Both the position numbers and the translations under genes were made by a program. From assembly GCA_902790465.1 (NCBI GenBank), contig CADASF010000009.1, positions 27,189-91,188 on the forward strand: DNA of 64,000 bases, written 5' to 3'. Source of the DNA: an uncultured bacterium. Its GTDB lineage: Bacteria > Vulcanimicrobiota > CADAWZ01. This document shows, piece after piece, positions 9,901-17,115 of this stretch. Positions within the stretch are counted from its first letter, which is position 1. Each line of letters opens with the position of its first letter. The notes below the pieces were generated by a model. The model ran no database searches and was not told the origin of the DNA. It saw only the letters and a program-made list of their open reading frames with translations.

Positions 9901-10386
9901 AAATATAAAAAAATAGACCTAACAAAAGAATTTAAATGTCTTTTTGAGAAATTTAATATTGGACAAGGTAAAAAACTTAAAACCAATATTATAAAATTTC
10001 TTGAAAATTTGGATTTAGGTAGTGGATTACAGGCTAAAATTAAGGGAACGAATAGATTTATAAATAAACAAAGTATTCAACAAGAAGAATTTTGTAGGGA
10101 ATTTATGCGACTTTTTGCATTAATATTAAAGTTACAGAATTCAGATGGCAAAGAAAGTTATATAATATCCCCTGTAAAAGATAGTGATGGAAAATTTTTT
10201 GATTCAAGAAAGCATAATGAATATTCTTCTATAGTGCCAGAAAATGAAATTTCAAATTCTGCTTATAATATTGCAAGAAAAGGATTGTTAATCATCAATA
10301 GAATTAAAAAAACAAAAGAACTTGAAAGAATCGATCTAAATTTAAGAGACGAATATTGGCTCAATTTTGTACAAAACAATAATTAG
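6943..10386 (+). CDS. cas12a: Cas12a (type V-A) homologue, nuclease residues lost
   Basis: Intact 1,147-codon frame colinear with Cas12a from the N-terminal WED strand (TNLYPIEKT, then FELRPIGNT) to the C-terminus. Aligned by eye to FnCas12a and AsCas12a. RuvC-I, canonically IIGIDRGE, reads IIGISRGT, so catalytic Asp is S708. RuvC-II Glu is kept (E813 in VFEDLN). RuvC-III, canonically DADANGAY, reads NEISNSAY, so Asp is I1103. The Nuc-domain Arg (AsCas12a R1226) is Q1065. The bridge-helix Trp appears to be L778. The pre-crRNA processing residues of FnCas12a (H843, K852, K869) are present as H633, K642 and K659. Between YYLG (512-515) and YLFQIYNKDFS (574-584) there are only about 60 residues against about 180 in FnCas12a, so most of the PI domain is missing. 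No cas1, cas2, cas4 or array is in the window. Expected activity: crRNA maturation and RNA binding without cleavage. Confidence 0.9.
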   Translation: MLKGMTNLYPIEKTVCFELRPIGNTLEHFYKNEIIEKAQNRSDEFREIKHLIDPIHKEIIEECFQELSENSEFTRLLEKYEFKPHVINSKKPLPRDKKLIEENIYNKKEIVEIVKDTFRHNPKYKLIFSDKKIDMLKEYYKDDCEKFELISHFEEFASYFEKYDIKLKNIYGCEGKISNTCKSILNRLITDNLPIFYFNTKKNILTKVKFSASFENVKYIDKFASYFSISGIEKYNKIIGNINDAVNKLNQKGKKYSYLGKMKDIFDLDQYSDIVKKISDDKELVEIINIFIDGQDIEELKNTFSNLNDKYNLKKIFVRRGKELDDLLKRIDFKGRARLTTSYVNLFYIDSINRNKVKIYEAISVKINELVDDYIKKYEDVKYILTAKYDSGTKILGQNDKNIAKIKELLESIKAIYDFVSIFIPKKAENRDNIDYEKVNFDIYNKINFERLSIINQIFNHFKDYFTLKNFSTKKIRLNFNVEQLLNTWDIDKIDETLGTILLKEEEEKTKYYLGILNSSNYSKFEYTDVKENNYRQMIYTSQSEEEKNKNYKISFKYINSAKIDEMVEKDEMYLFQIYNKDFSSYSNGNYKLNTMYWNNIFDSNNIENIIFNIAGGATIFFRAKSLERRETHKQGEVLSNKNKDNQKTTSIFSYPLIKNKRYTEDKIKLHVPIEINCNSKNLNQRKLNYRVNKNIQNLKEVNIIGISRGTNDLLYATVINSKGEIIEQTSLGKIKNVVFDKSINATREIISDYNKIIDTKEKERENANNRNKTGEELNLEKSIKDIKNGYISQAVNVIANLVKKYNAIIVFEDLNDKKSEKIESKIEKSIYRNIQNAVITKLSYLVDKKKKDKFAEGSILNGYQLTYYCEQDLVEKQEDSEEKQNGIVFYVSTYMTTNIDPKTGFVNCFSVSLPKSIDGVKDFLEKFKEIKFNTKEGYYEFVVNYENISKYTRYFIGEKLSKKEWVICSYGDRIEESKDINTGKTKYKKIDLTKEFKCLFEKFNIGQGKKLKTNIIKFLENLDLGSGLQAKIKGTNRFINKQSIQQEEFCREFMRLFALILKLQNSDGKESYIISPVKDSDGKFFDSRKHNEYSSIVPENEISNSAYNIARKGLLIINRIKKTKELERIDLNLRDEYWLNFVQNNN

Positions 10387-10415
10387 AGTATTTGAAAATA
10401 TGGTATTCATGTTAT

Positions 10416-10455
10416 AAAAAGGTTGTGGTTATTTAATCACAGCCCCTTTTTGTTA
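10416..10455 (+). terminator. Terminator after the Cas12a homologue
   Basis: GGTTGTG pairs with CACAGCC (one G-T pair) around a 10-base AT loop, followed by CCTTTTTG. Confidence 0.65.
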
Positions 10456-10773
10456 TTATTAGTTGTTTTTATATTATATTTTTGTTAAATACTATTGATA
10501 AAATATATGTAATTTGCATTTATTTAGTTGATAATTGCAAAAGAAAAATAAAAAATCAATTATTTAGAGTGTGTGTAGAAATTTATGTAAAAATTTTTAC
10601 ACGCTCTTTTTTTATTGGTTGTAGAAAATTAGGGCTATTTTGTTTTATGCCCTTTAGTTACTTTAAGCAGTAAATTTTTTTTTCTAAATTTAAAAAATAA
10701 TTATTAACTTGGAAATTAAATATTCAAATTATTTAACTGCCGACTTAATATTATAAAAAGGGAGAGAGTTTTT
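10456..10773. other. Intergenic stretch without a supported gene
   Basis: No convincing coding frame, crRNA-like repeat or tRNA. It contains one further hairpin terminator and, from about 10,659 on, a diverged copy of the leader of the reductase operon (compare 13,604-13,660: shared TTTAAGCAG and AAATAATTATTA). Confidence 0.6.
10567..10613 (+). terminator. Second hairpin terminator downstream of the Cas12a homologue
   Basis: GAGTGTGTGTAGAAATTT pairs with AAATTTTTACACGCTC and is followed by a T-tract. It belongs to a family with the hairpins at 57,089 and 63,531 (GCGTG...CACGC). One arm contains GTAGAAATT, recalling part of a Cas12a handle, but it is a single hairpin rather than a repeat array. 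Confidence 0.6.
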
Positions 10774-11099
10774 ATGGGATTTTCTGAAGAACAATCAAAA
10801 GTAATTTAAAAAGCACAGGAAGAATTGAAAAAGATTCCTATTATTCCATGCAAACTTGTAATTATTGTGCCAAAGTATGTCCAATGGAAATAGGCATTTC
10901 AGGCTCATTTACAGCGATGAATTATTTGACATTATATGGTGATCTAAAAGTTGCAAAAGAACAGGGATCTTGGCTTGTTGGAATGCACGGAAGAAAGAAA
11001 GCCTCTGAGTGTGTGAAGTGTGGACAATGTGAAGAAGTTTGTCCACAACACATTAAAATTAGAGATATATTAGAAAAAATTGCTTCAACAATTGGATAG
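10774..11099 (+). pseudogene. Remnant of Fe-S aldo/keto reductase 1
   Basis: The first three codons (MGF) are joined directly to sequence matching about residue 271 on of the intact gene at 13,681 (SEEQSKVI), so roughly 800 bases of catalytic barrel are deleted. A nonsense mutation follows (KVI then TAA), and a one-base deletion shifts the frame just before the ferredoxin-like domain. The tail still encodes both cysteine motifs (CNYCAKVCP and CVKCGQCEEVCP). A fragment of 83 codons remains open from 10,848 but has no sign of its own start. Confidence 0.85.
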
Positions 11100-11112
11100 C
11101 AAGAGGTAACTT

Positions 11113-11248
11113 ATTAAATACAGAATTAATAAAAGAACTTAAAAAGGCTTCTGATTGTGTAAAATGTGGACATTGTGATAAAAGATGTCCATTCCATGTA
11201 AAGCAAAGTAAGAAGATGACGGAAATTGCCAATTTTTTTGATAAATAG
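11113..11248 (+). pseudogene. Remnant of Fe-S aldo/keto reductase 2
   Basis: The start of this fragment matches the first codons of the intact gene at 14,818 (KYRINKRT), except that ATG has become ATT. It is then fused to the last 35 codons (KASDCVKCGHCDKRCPF and onward). The intervening 950 or so bases are missing. The fragment keeps the same order behind remnant 1 as the intact pair. Confidence 0.85.
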
Positions 11249-11280
11249 AAATATGTGAAAAAATTGAAGTGAATAACAAA

Positions 11281-11313
11281 AACTGAGTTGTAAAATACAG
11301 CTCAGTTTTTTTG
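11281..11313 (+). terminator. Terminator after the reductase remnants
   Basis: AACTGAGTTGT pairs with ACAGCTCAGTT and is followed by seven T. Confidence 0.75.
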
Positions 11314-11344
11314 TTGTTATGATTGCAGAAAGAATATTTTTTAT

Positions 11345-11373
11345 TGCTTTTTTAGTGGTTGTAGTGGTATAAT
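11345..11373 (+). promoter_or_regulatory. Sigma-70-type promoter upstream of the type III mod gene
   Basis: TTGCTT at 11,345-11,350 and TATAAT at 11,368-11,373 are 17 bases apart. TGG in front of the -10 box makes it an extended -10 element. It lies 63 bases before the methyltransferase start. Confidence 0.6.
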
Positions 11374-11436
11374 GAAAAAATAGTGGAATTTCGCTCCTAA
11401 AATTATTTTGGAAGAAAAAAATACAGGAAAAAAATC

Positions 11437-13315
11437 ATGAAAAAAGATTTACGAAGTGAGAATGTAAAAAAGATTGCTGAAGATTTTCCGATGTGCATAA
11501 CGGAGATAAGAGACAAGGATGGCAATTTAAAAAAGGTTGTTGATTTTGAGAAGTTCAAAGATTTATTTTTAGATGATATAAGAGACCGAGAAGAGGCTTA
11601 TGAATTTACTTGGGCAGGGAAGAGAGAGGCTTTACGAAAGGCTTTTGAATATAATGATAAAATTCTCCGTCCTGTTGTTGAAGATAGTCTCAATTTTTTT
11701 GATACCCAAAATATTTATATAGAAGGCGATAACCTTGATGTATTAAGGATTTTGCGGAGATCTTATTTTGAAAAGGTTAAGATGATTTATATCGATCCTC
11801 CATACAACACAGGACACGATTTTATTTATAATGATAATTTCAAAAAATCAAAGGAAGATGAAGAAGAGGAACTCGGACTTTGGGACGAAGAAGACAACAT
11901 GCTTTTTGAAAACAAGGAATCAAACGGCAGATTTCACTCTGATTGGTGTAGCATGATTTATTCTCGCCTTCTTTTGGCACGAGACCTTTTAAGACTAGAC
12001 GGAGTAATTTTTATTTCTATAGATGACAATGAAGTCGCTTCACTTCGTAAAATTTGTGACGAAGTCTTTGGTGAAGATAATTTTATAAATATTATATCGA
12101 GAGTTATGAAAAGTGGAGGGGCAAAAGGTAGATTTTTTTCGCCAAATATGGAATATGTGCTTGTTTATTGTAGAAATATAGAAACTGTTAAAAATTTTAG
12201 AGAACCTATTTCCGAAGAAATTATTAATAAATTATACACTTCTATTGAAGAAGAAGGAGAAAGAAAAGGAGAAAGATATAGACCATTTGGATTATATCAA
12301 TCTTCATTAGATATAAGACCAAATCAAAGATATTATATAGAATGTCCAGATGGGACTTTAGTAATTCCTCCAGGAGACTCTATGCCTTCAATCAAGAAAG
12401 ATGGTGCTATGGTTACTCCTAAGACAAATGATGGTTGTTGGAGATGGAGTAAAGAAAGATATATTGAAGAAAAGAAAAAGGGGAATATAGCTTTTAAAGA
12501 ATCAAAAGGAGTTTTAGTAACTTCAGAAGGACAACCTGCAAAATGGAATGTTTATACTAAGATTTGGTTAAAAGATAGACAGGAAGAAGGAATGGTTCCT
12601 GTAGATTTAATTACTAAGTGGGAAAATCGTATAGGAACTAAAGAATTATCCGAATTAAAAATACCTTTTGAATTTTCTAAACCTTCCGATTTAATAAAAT
12701 ATTTAATAAATATTATAGATTCACAACCTAACGACATTATCCTCGACTTCTTTTCTGGTTCTGCAACAACGGCACATGCTGTTATGCAATTAAACGCAGA
12801 AGACAACGGAAACAGAAAATATATAATGGTACAGATTCCTGAAAAATGCGATGAAAAAAGCGAAGCATACAAAGCAGGGTATAAAAATAACAAATGCAAA
12901 TATTGATTATGGATTTAAAGTTTTTAAAGTTGATTCTTCCAATTTTAAAGAAGAAATCAGCGTTCCTGCAGATGAATTTGATTTTAAAAATTTAGAAAAC
13001 TGTATCGAGAATATAAAAGAAGATAGAACTTCACTTGATTTAGTTTATCAATGTATTTTAAGTTTGGGAAAAGAACTAACACTGCCTATAAAGACAGAAA
13101 ATATCGACGGCTTCACTGTTTATAATTTGGATAATTTTAGTATTATGTGCTGTTTTGATGAAAATATTTCTGATGAAGTTATGAAATATATGGCAGATAA
13201 AGAGCCTGAAGCAGTATATTTTAGAGATAGTTGTTTTAGAGATTCAAGCCATAAATTGAATGTCAAAGAATATTTTAAGGTGATCTCCGAAACTACAAGA
13301 TTTGAAGATGTATAA
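11437..13315 (+). pseudogene. Type III restriction-modification methyltransferase (Mod), frameshifted
   Basis: The N-terminal frame (11,437-12,906) is a beta-class DNA methyltransferase: catalytic DPPYNTG near residue 127, a target-recognition segment, then the SAM-binding LDFFSGSATT. It breaks off after EAYKAGYKN. The usual Mod C-terminus continues in another frame from within the overlap (from about 12,890, DYGFKVFKVDSS, to 13,315). The ICEIGKERI-type segment normally found in between is missing, so a small out-of-frame deletion has occurred. No res gene follows. The product would be a truncated Mod of 489 residues that may or may not bind DNA, and the restriction system is dead here. Confidence 0.75.
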
Positions 13316-13336
13316 AATATAATTATATAAATTTTC

Positions 13337-13368
13337 AATCCTCTTTCAATCGAAAGGGGATTTTTTTA
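13337..13368 (+). terminator. Terminator after the mod remnant
   Basis: AATCCTCTTTC pairs with GAAAGGGGATT around AATC and is followed by a T-tract. Confidence 0.7.
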
Positions 13369-13680
13369 TAATATTATTTTAAATTCTAATTTTAAGCCTC
13401 GCAATGACAAAGTGGCAGTATACAGGCATATATTGGATAGTTTATAGCAACTTTTTATTTACTTATTTTTTTAAAAATCAAATAGCACAAGGCGTTAATT
13501 TATTATTTTCCATAAAATAGATATATTAAAACTTTCCGAGCTTCGAGAACTCTTCTTGCCAAAATTGCTGTTTGCAAATCACCTAACACAATTTATTTTC
13601 AACCCTGTAGTTGCTTTAAGCAGGAAAAATTTTTGTCTAAATTAAAGAAATAATTATTACAGGAAAAATGGAGGGGCTTT
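13369..13680. other. Intergenic stretch upstream of the reductase operon
   Basis: No coding frame is supported. CCTCGCAATGAC at about 13,396 is a short piece of the intergenic repeat seen in full near 16,000 and 23,200. Bases 13,604-13,660 are the leader that was duplicated near 10,659. The ribosome site GGAGGGG stands before ATG 13,681. Confidence 0.5.
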
Positions 13681-14805
13681 ATGGGATTTTGGGGTGAAGA
13701 TATAAAGAAATTTGGATTTGGTTTAATGCGACTTCCCAAGATTGAGGGAACAGAAAAAATTGATGTAGAACAGACAAAAAAAATGGTTGATATGTTTTTA
13801 GAGGCTGGATTTACATATTTTGATACAGCTTGGGCATATCCTGGTAGTGAAGATGCTATTAGACAGGCTTTGATTGAAAGATATCCAAGAGAAAAATTTA
13901 AACTTGCGACAAAAAATGCTGCTTGGATTGCTTGCAAAAATAGAGAAGACGCAATACGACAATTTGAAACTTCACTAAAGCAGACAGGTGCAGGTTATTT
14001 TGATTTTTATCTTCTTCACAATTTGGGAGAGGGAAGAACTCATTATTTTGATGATTTTGATATGTGGAATTTTGTACTTGAAAAGAAGAAAGAAGGACTT
14101 ATAAAACATGTTGGTTTTTCTTTTCATTCAACACCTGAAGAACTTGAAGAGATTTTGAAAGCTCACCCTGAAGCAGAATTTGTACAACTTCAGATAAATT
14201 ATGCAGACTGGGATAATCCAGCCATACAATCAAGAAAAGTATATGAAATGGCTCAAAAATACGGAAAGCCTGTTATTGTAATGGAACCTGTAAAAGGTGG
14301 ACTTTTGGCAAAGCCTCCAAAATCTGTTGAAAATGTTCTAAAAGATGCAGAACCAAATTCTTCTTGTGCTTCTTGGGCTATAAGATTTTCTGCAAATCTT
14401 GAAGGTGTTATGGTTGTTTTATCTGGTATGAGTAATATTGAGCAGATGAAAGATAACCTCTCATTTATGAAAGATTTTACTTGTCTTTCTGAAGAACAAT
14501 CAAAAGTTATTGAAAAAGCTCAGGAAGAACTCAAAAAGATTCCTATTATTCCTTGTACAACTTGCAATTATTGTGCAAAAGTATGTCCAATGGAGATCGG
14601 AATTTCAGGTTCTTTCACTGCATTAAATTATTTGACATTGTACAATGATTTAAAGGTTGCAAAAGAGCAGGAAGGTTGGCTTGTTGGAATGCACGGAAGA
14701 AAAAAAGCATCAGAATGTATAAAATGTGGTCAATGTGAAGAAGCCTGTCCTCAACATATTAAAATTAGAGATATGCTTGAAGTTGTAACTGCTAAACTTG
14801 GATAA
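13681..14805 (+). CDS. Aldo/keto reductase with C-terminal 2[4Fe-4S] domain (1)
   Basis: The 374-aa protein has an AKR (beta/alpha)8 barrel over residues 1-270: YFDTAWAYPGSE carries the catalytic Asp and Tyr, the Lys sits in LATKNAAW and the His in LLHNLGEG. Its C-terminal ferredoxin-like region has CTTCNYCAKVCP and CIKCGQCEEACP, each able to hold a 4Fe-4S cluster. Such fusions in anaerobes probably pass electrons between a ferredoxin-type donor and a carbonyl substrate; the substrate is unknown. It is the first gene of a two-gene operon with a related reductase. A decayed copy of the operon lies 2.9 kb upstream. Confidence 0.9.
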   Translation: MGFWGEDIKKFGFGLMRLPKIEGTEKIDVEQTKKMVDMFLEAGFTYFDTAWAYPGSEDAIRQALIERYPREKFKLATKNAAWIACKNREDAIRQFETSLKQTGAGYFDFYLLHNLGEGRTHYFDDFDMWNFVLEKKKEGLIKHVGFSFHSTPEELEEILKAHPEAEFVQLQINYADWDNPAIQSRKVYEMAQKYGKPVIVMEPVKGGLLAKPPKSVENVLKDAEPNSSCASWAIRFSANLEGVMVVLSGMSNIEQMKDNLSFMKDFTCLSEEQSKVIEKAQEELKKIPIIPCTTCNYCAKVCPMEIGISGSFTALNYLTLYNDLKVAKEQEGWLVGMHGRKKASECIKCGQCEEACPQHIKIRDMLEVVTAKLG

Positions 14806-14817
14806 ATGGGAGAAATT

Positions 14818-15912
14818 ATGAAATACAGAATTAACAAAAGAACAGGCGATAAAATAAGTGAAATTGGTTTTGGTTCTGCATATATTTATGAAGCAGGAAT
14901 GGAAAATGCTGTCAAAGTTCTTAGAAGAGCTTATGAAAATGGCATAAATTATTATGATTTGGCAGCAGGGGATGGCTCAAGTTTTCCAATGTATGGAGAA
15001 GCATTTAAAGATGTTCGCAATAATATTTTTTATCAGATTCACTTTGGAGCTGATTATTCAAGAGGTACTTATGGTTGGACATTAAATCTTGATACAGTCA
15101 AAAAATCTATTGATAAACAATTAAATGAACTTCACACAGATTATATTGATTATGGATTTATCCATTGTCAAGATGAACATTCCGATTGGAAAAAATATCA
15201 AGAAAACGGAATCTTAAATTATATTTTGGAATTAAAAGAAAGTGGAGTTGTCAAACATATCGGTCTTTCCTCTCATACTCCTTCAGTTATACAGACCATT
15301 TTAAATACAGGTTTAGTTGATGTTTTGATGTTTTCTGTAAATATTGCCTATGACTATCAAAAGGGAGATTATGCAAAAGGCAGTGTTGATGAGCGTAATG
15401 CAATATTTAAGCGTTGTGAGAAAGAGGGGATAGGTATTTCTGTTATGAAGCCTTTCTCAGGTGGTCAACTTCTCAATTCTTCAACATCTCCATTTAAAAA
15501 AGCCTTAACTATATATCAATGCTTGAAATATATTCTTGACAAACCTGGAATTTTGACAGTTTTGCCAGGTGTAAAAGATATGAATGATTTGGAAAAACTT
15601 TTGGCATATTATGATAAAACAGATGAAGAACTTGATTATTCAATAATAGGAACATTTGCACCTATAGAGGCAGAGGGAAAATGTGTTTATTGTAATCACT
15701 GTAAGCCTTGTCCTGCAGGATTGGATATTGGACTTATAAACAAATATTATGATTTGGCAAAAGTTGGAGATTCTTTGGCAGTTGAACATTATAAAACACT
15801 TGATAAGAAGGCTTCTGATTGTGTAAAATGTGGTCATTGTGATAAAAGATGTCCATTCCATGTAAAACAGAGTGAAAAAATGACAGAAATTGCAGATTTT
15901 TTTGCTAAATAA
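14818..15912 (+). CDS. Aldo/keto reductase with C-terminal 2[4Fe-4S] domain (2)
   Basis: The 364-aa barrel is followed by CVYCNHCKPCP and CVKCGHCDKRCP cluster motifs. The active site is less canonical than its neighbour's: the Asp is in YYDLAAGDG, but no obvious Tyr stands at the usual spacing, and the expected Lys strand reads FYQIHFG. The His is kept (FIHCQDE). It may therefore have changed chemistry or act as a partner of the first reductase. ATG 14,818 is chosen because GGGAG precedes it by five bases; an in-frame ATG at 14,806 abuts the upstream stop. The pair is translationally close and probably forms a complex. Confidence 0.85.
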   Translation: MKYRINKRTGDKISEIGFGSAYIYEAGMENAVKVLRRAYENGINYYDLAAGDGSSFPMYGEAFKDVRNNIFYQIHFGADYSRGTYGWTLNLDTVKKSIDKQLNELHTDYIDYGFIHCQDEHSDWKKYQENGILNYILELKESGVVKHIGLSSHTPSVIQTILNTGLVDVLMFSVNIAYDYQKGDYAKGSVDERNAIFKRCEKEGIGISVMKPFSGGQLLNSSTSPFKKALTIYQCLKYILDKPGILTVLPGVKDMNDLEKLLAYYDKTDEELDYSIIGTFAPIEAEGKCVYCNHCKPCPAGLDIGLINKYYDLAKVGDSLAVEHYKTLDKKASDCVKCGHCDKRCPFHVKQSEKMTEIADFFAK

Positions 15913-15927
15913 TTTTCTAAAAAATAA

Positions 15928-15967
15928 AAGAGGCTGTGAAAAAAGTATTTTTTACAGCCTCTTTTTA
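15928..15967 (+). terminator. Terminator after the reductase operon
   Basis: GAGGCTGTGAAAAAA pairs with TTTTTTACAGCCTC and is followed by a T-tract. Confidence 0.8.
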
Positions 15968-15971
15968 TATA

Positions 15972-16070
15972 ATCTTCATAAATTAACTCGTTTTGTTAGT
16001 TAATAAAAAAGTGGTTGAGATTGCCACGGTCGCAATGACATCTATTCTATTTAGTTTTTTCACAGCCACT
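15972..16070. repeat. Intergenic repeat, copy A (short form)
   Basis: Shares about 100 bases with copy B at 23,139-23,248, including TTAGTTAATA, GAGATTGCCACGGTCGC, AATGACATCTATTCTATTTA and CACAGCCA. It lacks 13 bases present in copy B, with TCGC at both edges of the missing piece. That fits slippage or recombination between short direct repeats. The core resembles the GATTGC...CTCGCAATGAC palindromic intergenic elements of many bacteria. Confidence 0.75.
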
Positions 16071-16094
16071 TTTTGTATCGTTTGTTATATAGTT

Positions 16095-17024
16095 TTAGTT
16101 ACAACAAATTGGTTGCAAAATTGGAGCATTATTTCTCTGTTTATGGATTGTAACAGTTGTTCCATCTCCTATTTTGCTGTCTATATTTACAGAAGTTGAA
16201 AGGGTTTTCATCAAGAATATTCCTCTTCCTCTTTCAGAGAATAAATCAGGAATTTCTTCACCTTTTCCTGTTGGATCAAATCCTTTTCCATAGTCAGTTA
16301 TTTTAACTACTATTTCATTTGGCATTATTACATATCTAATGTCAACGCCTTTTTCAGAAACTCCATGTTCGATTGCATTGTCGCAGGCTTCTCCTATGAC
16401 AAGTACAAAATCTTGAATTTCTTCAGATGTCATACTGAGTCTTGATGCTATTGCTTCTGCTTGGGCTCTTGCTATCAAAACAAATTCACCTGTGCAAGGA
16501 ATCTTGAGATCGAGATGTGAAGTTCTTCTTACAACTTCTTCCCAAATTTTCAATGAATTTTCCTGTTCTTTTATCAATAGATTTTGTTTGTCAAGAAATT
16601 TCTTTGTTACATCTATTGAAAATTTGTCAATCATACTGTTTATTCTTTTTTCTATCAAGAAAAATGCCTTGAGATTTGCGATTGCAGGAGCTTTTGTCTC
16701 GATCCACTCCCAAACAACAGTTCTTGTCTGTATAATGGCTTCCAATAAATCCATTGCATTTATATTTGATTTAACTCTCTTGTCTGCAACACTTTCTATA
16801 AAATCAAAATATTCTTTCATTGCCTCTGCATTTACATCAACCATTTTTATACATTCTGCAATATAATCAATGAATTTTTTTGTGTCATTGACAGAATCAT
16901 CAGATGTTATTTTACTATTTTGATAATTTTTTACTTCTCTAAAATTAAAGTTTGTAACATCTTCTGCAATTTTCGTTGAATTTTCAGTTAAAAATTTATA
17001 AATATTATTTAAATCTGTCTGCAT
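16095..17024 (-). CDS. RsbW-like anti-sigma/serine kinase ATPase
   Basis: The 309-aa protein ends in a GHKL ATPase domain (residues about 175-300): N-box EACDNAIEHG, G1 ITDYGKGFDP and G2 GRGIFLM. This is the layout of RsbW/SpoIIAB switch kinases, which bind a sigma factor or an anti-anti-sigma protein. The first 165 residues are helical and resemble sensor-type N-termini of RsbR-like proteins, so it may take a direct input. No sigma factor or STAS antagonist is adjacent. ATG 17,024 follows GGAGAAGAC. Family call good, target unknown. Confidence 0.75.
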   Translation of the reverse strand: MQTDLNNIYKFLTENSTKIAEDVTNFNFREVKNYQNSKITSDDSVNDTKKFIDYIAECIKMVDVNAEAMKEYFDFIESVADKRVKSNINAMDLLEAIIQTRTVVWEWIETKAPAIANLKAFFLIEKRINSMIDKFSIDVTKKFLDKQNLLIKEQENSLKIWEEVVRRTSHLDLKIPCTGEFVLIARAQAEAIASRLSMTSEEIQDFVLVIGEACDNAIEHGVSEKGVDIRYVIMPNEIVVKITDYGKGFDPTGKGEEIPDLFSERGRGIFLMKTLSTSVNIDSKIGDGTTVTIHKQRNNAPILQPICCN

Positions 17025-17087
17025 GTCGTCTTCTCCAGTCCAGTTGTTTTGTCTGTCGTTGAAATAAATTTTTTAAAATTTATTTAT

Positions 17088-17096
17088 ATTATACCA
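17088..17096 (-). promoter_or_regulatory. Extended -10 promoter of the RsbW-like gene
   Basis: On the minus strand, TGGTATAAT lies about 65 bases upstream of the start codon. No clear -35 box is visible, consistent with an extended -10 promoter. Confidence 0.4.
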
Positions 17097-17115
17097 CAAA
17101 ATAAAAATCAAAAAA

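Noticed and set aside
6943..10386. Assignment as Cas12a2 or TnpB instead of Cas12a
   Set aside because: The N-terminal signature, the NKNKDN processing region, YLFQIYNKDFS and the C-terminus all align with Cas12a; TnpB is far shorter, and Cas12a2 keeps RuvC catalytic residues.
10567..10613. GTAGAAATT in a hairpin close to the Cas12a gene, possibly a crRNA repeat
   Set aside because: The stem is a long AT-rich terminator with a T-tract, present once, and the UCUAC/GUAGA stem is absent.
10482..10673. 63-codon open frame after the Cas12a gene
   Set aside because: It spans a terminator hairpin and the duplicated leader, has no ribosome site and poor amino-acid make-up.
12552..12899. Minus-strand frame of 115 codons within mod
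   Set aside because: Shadow of the methyltransferase; no start context.
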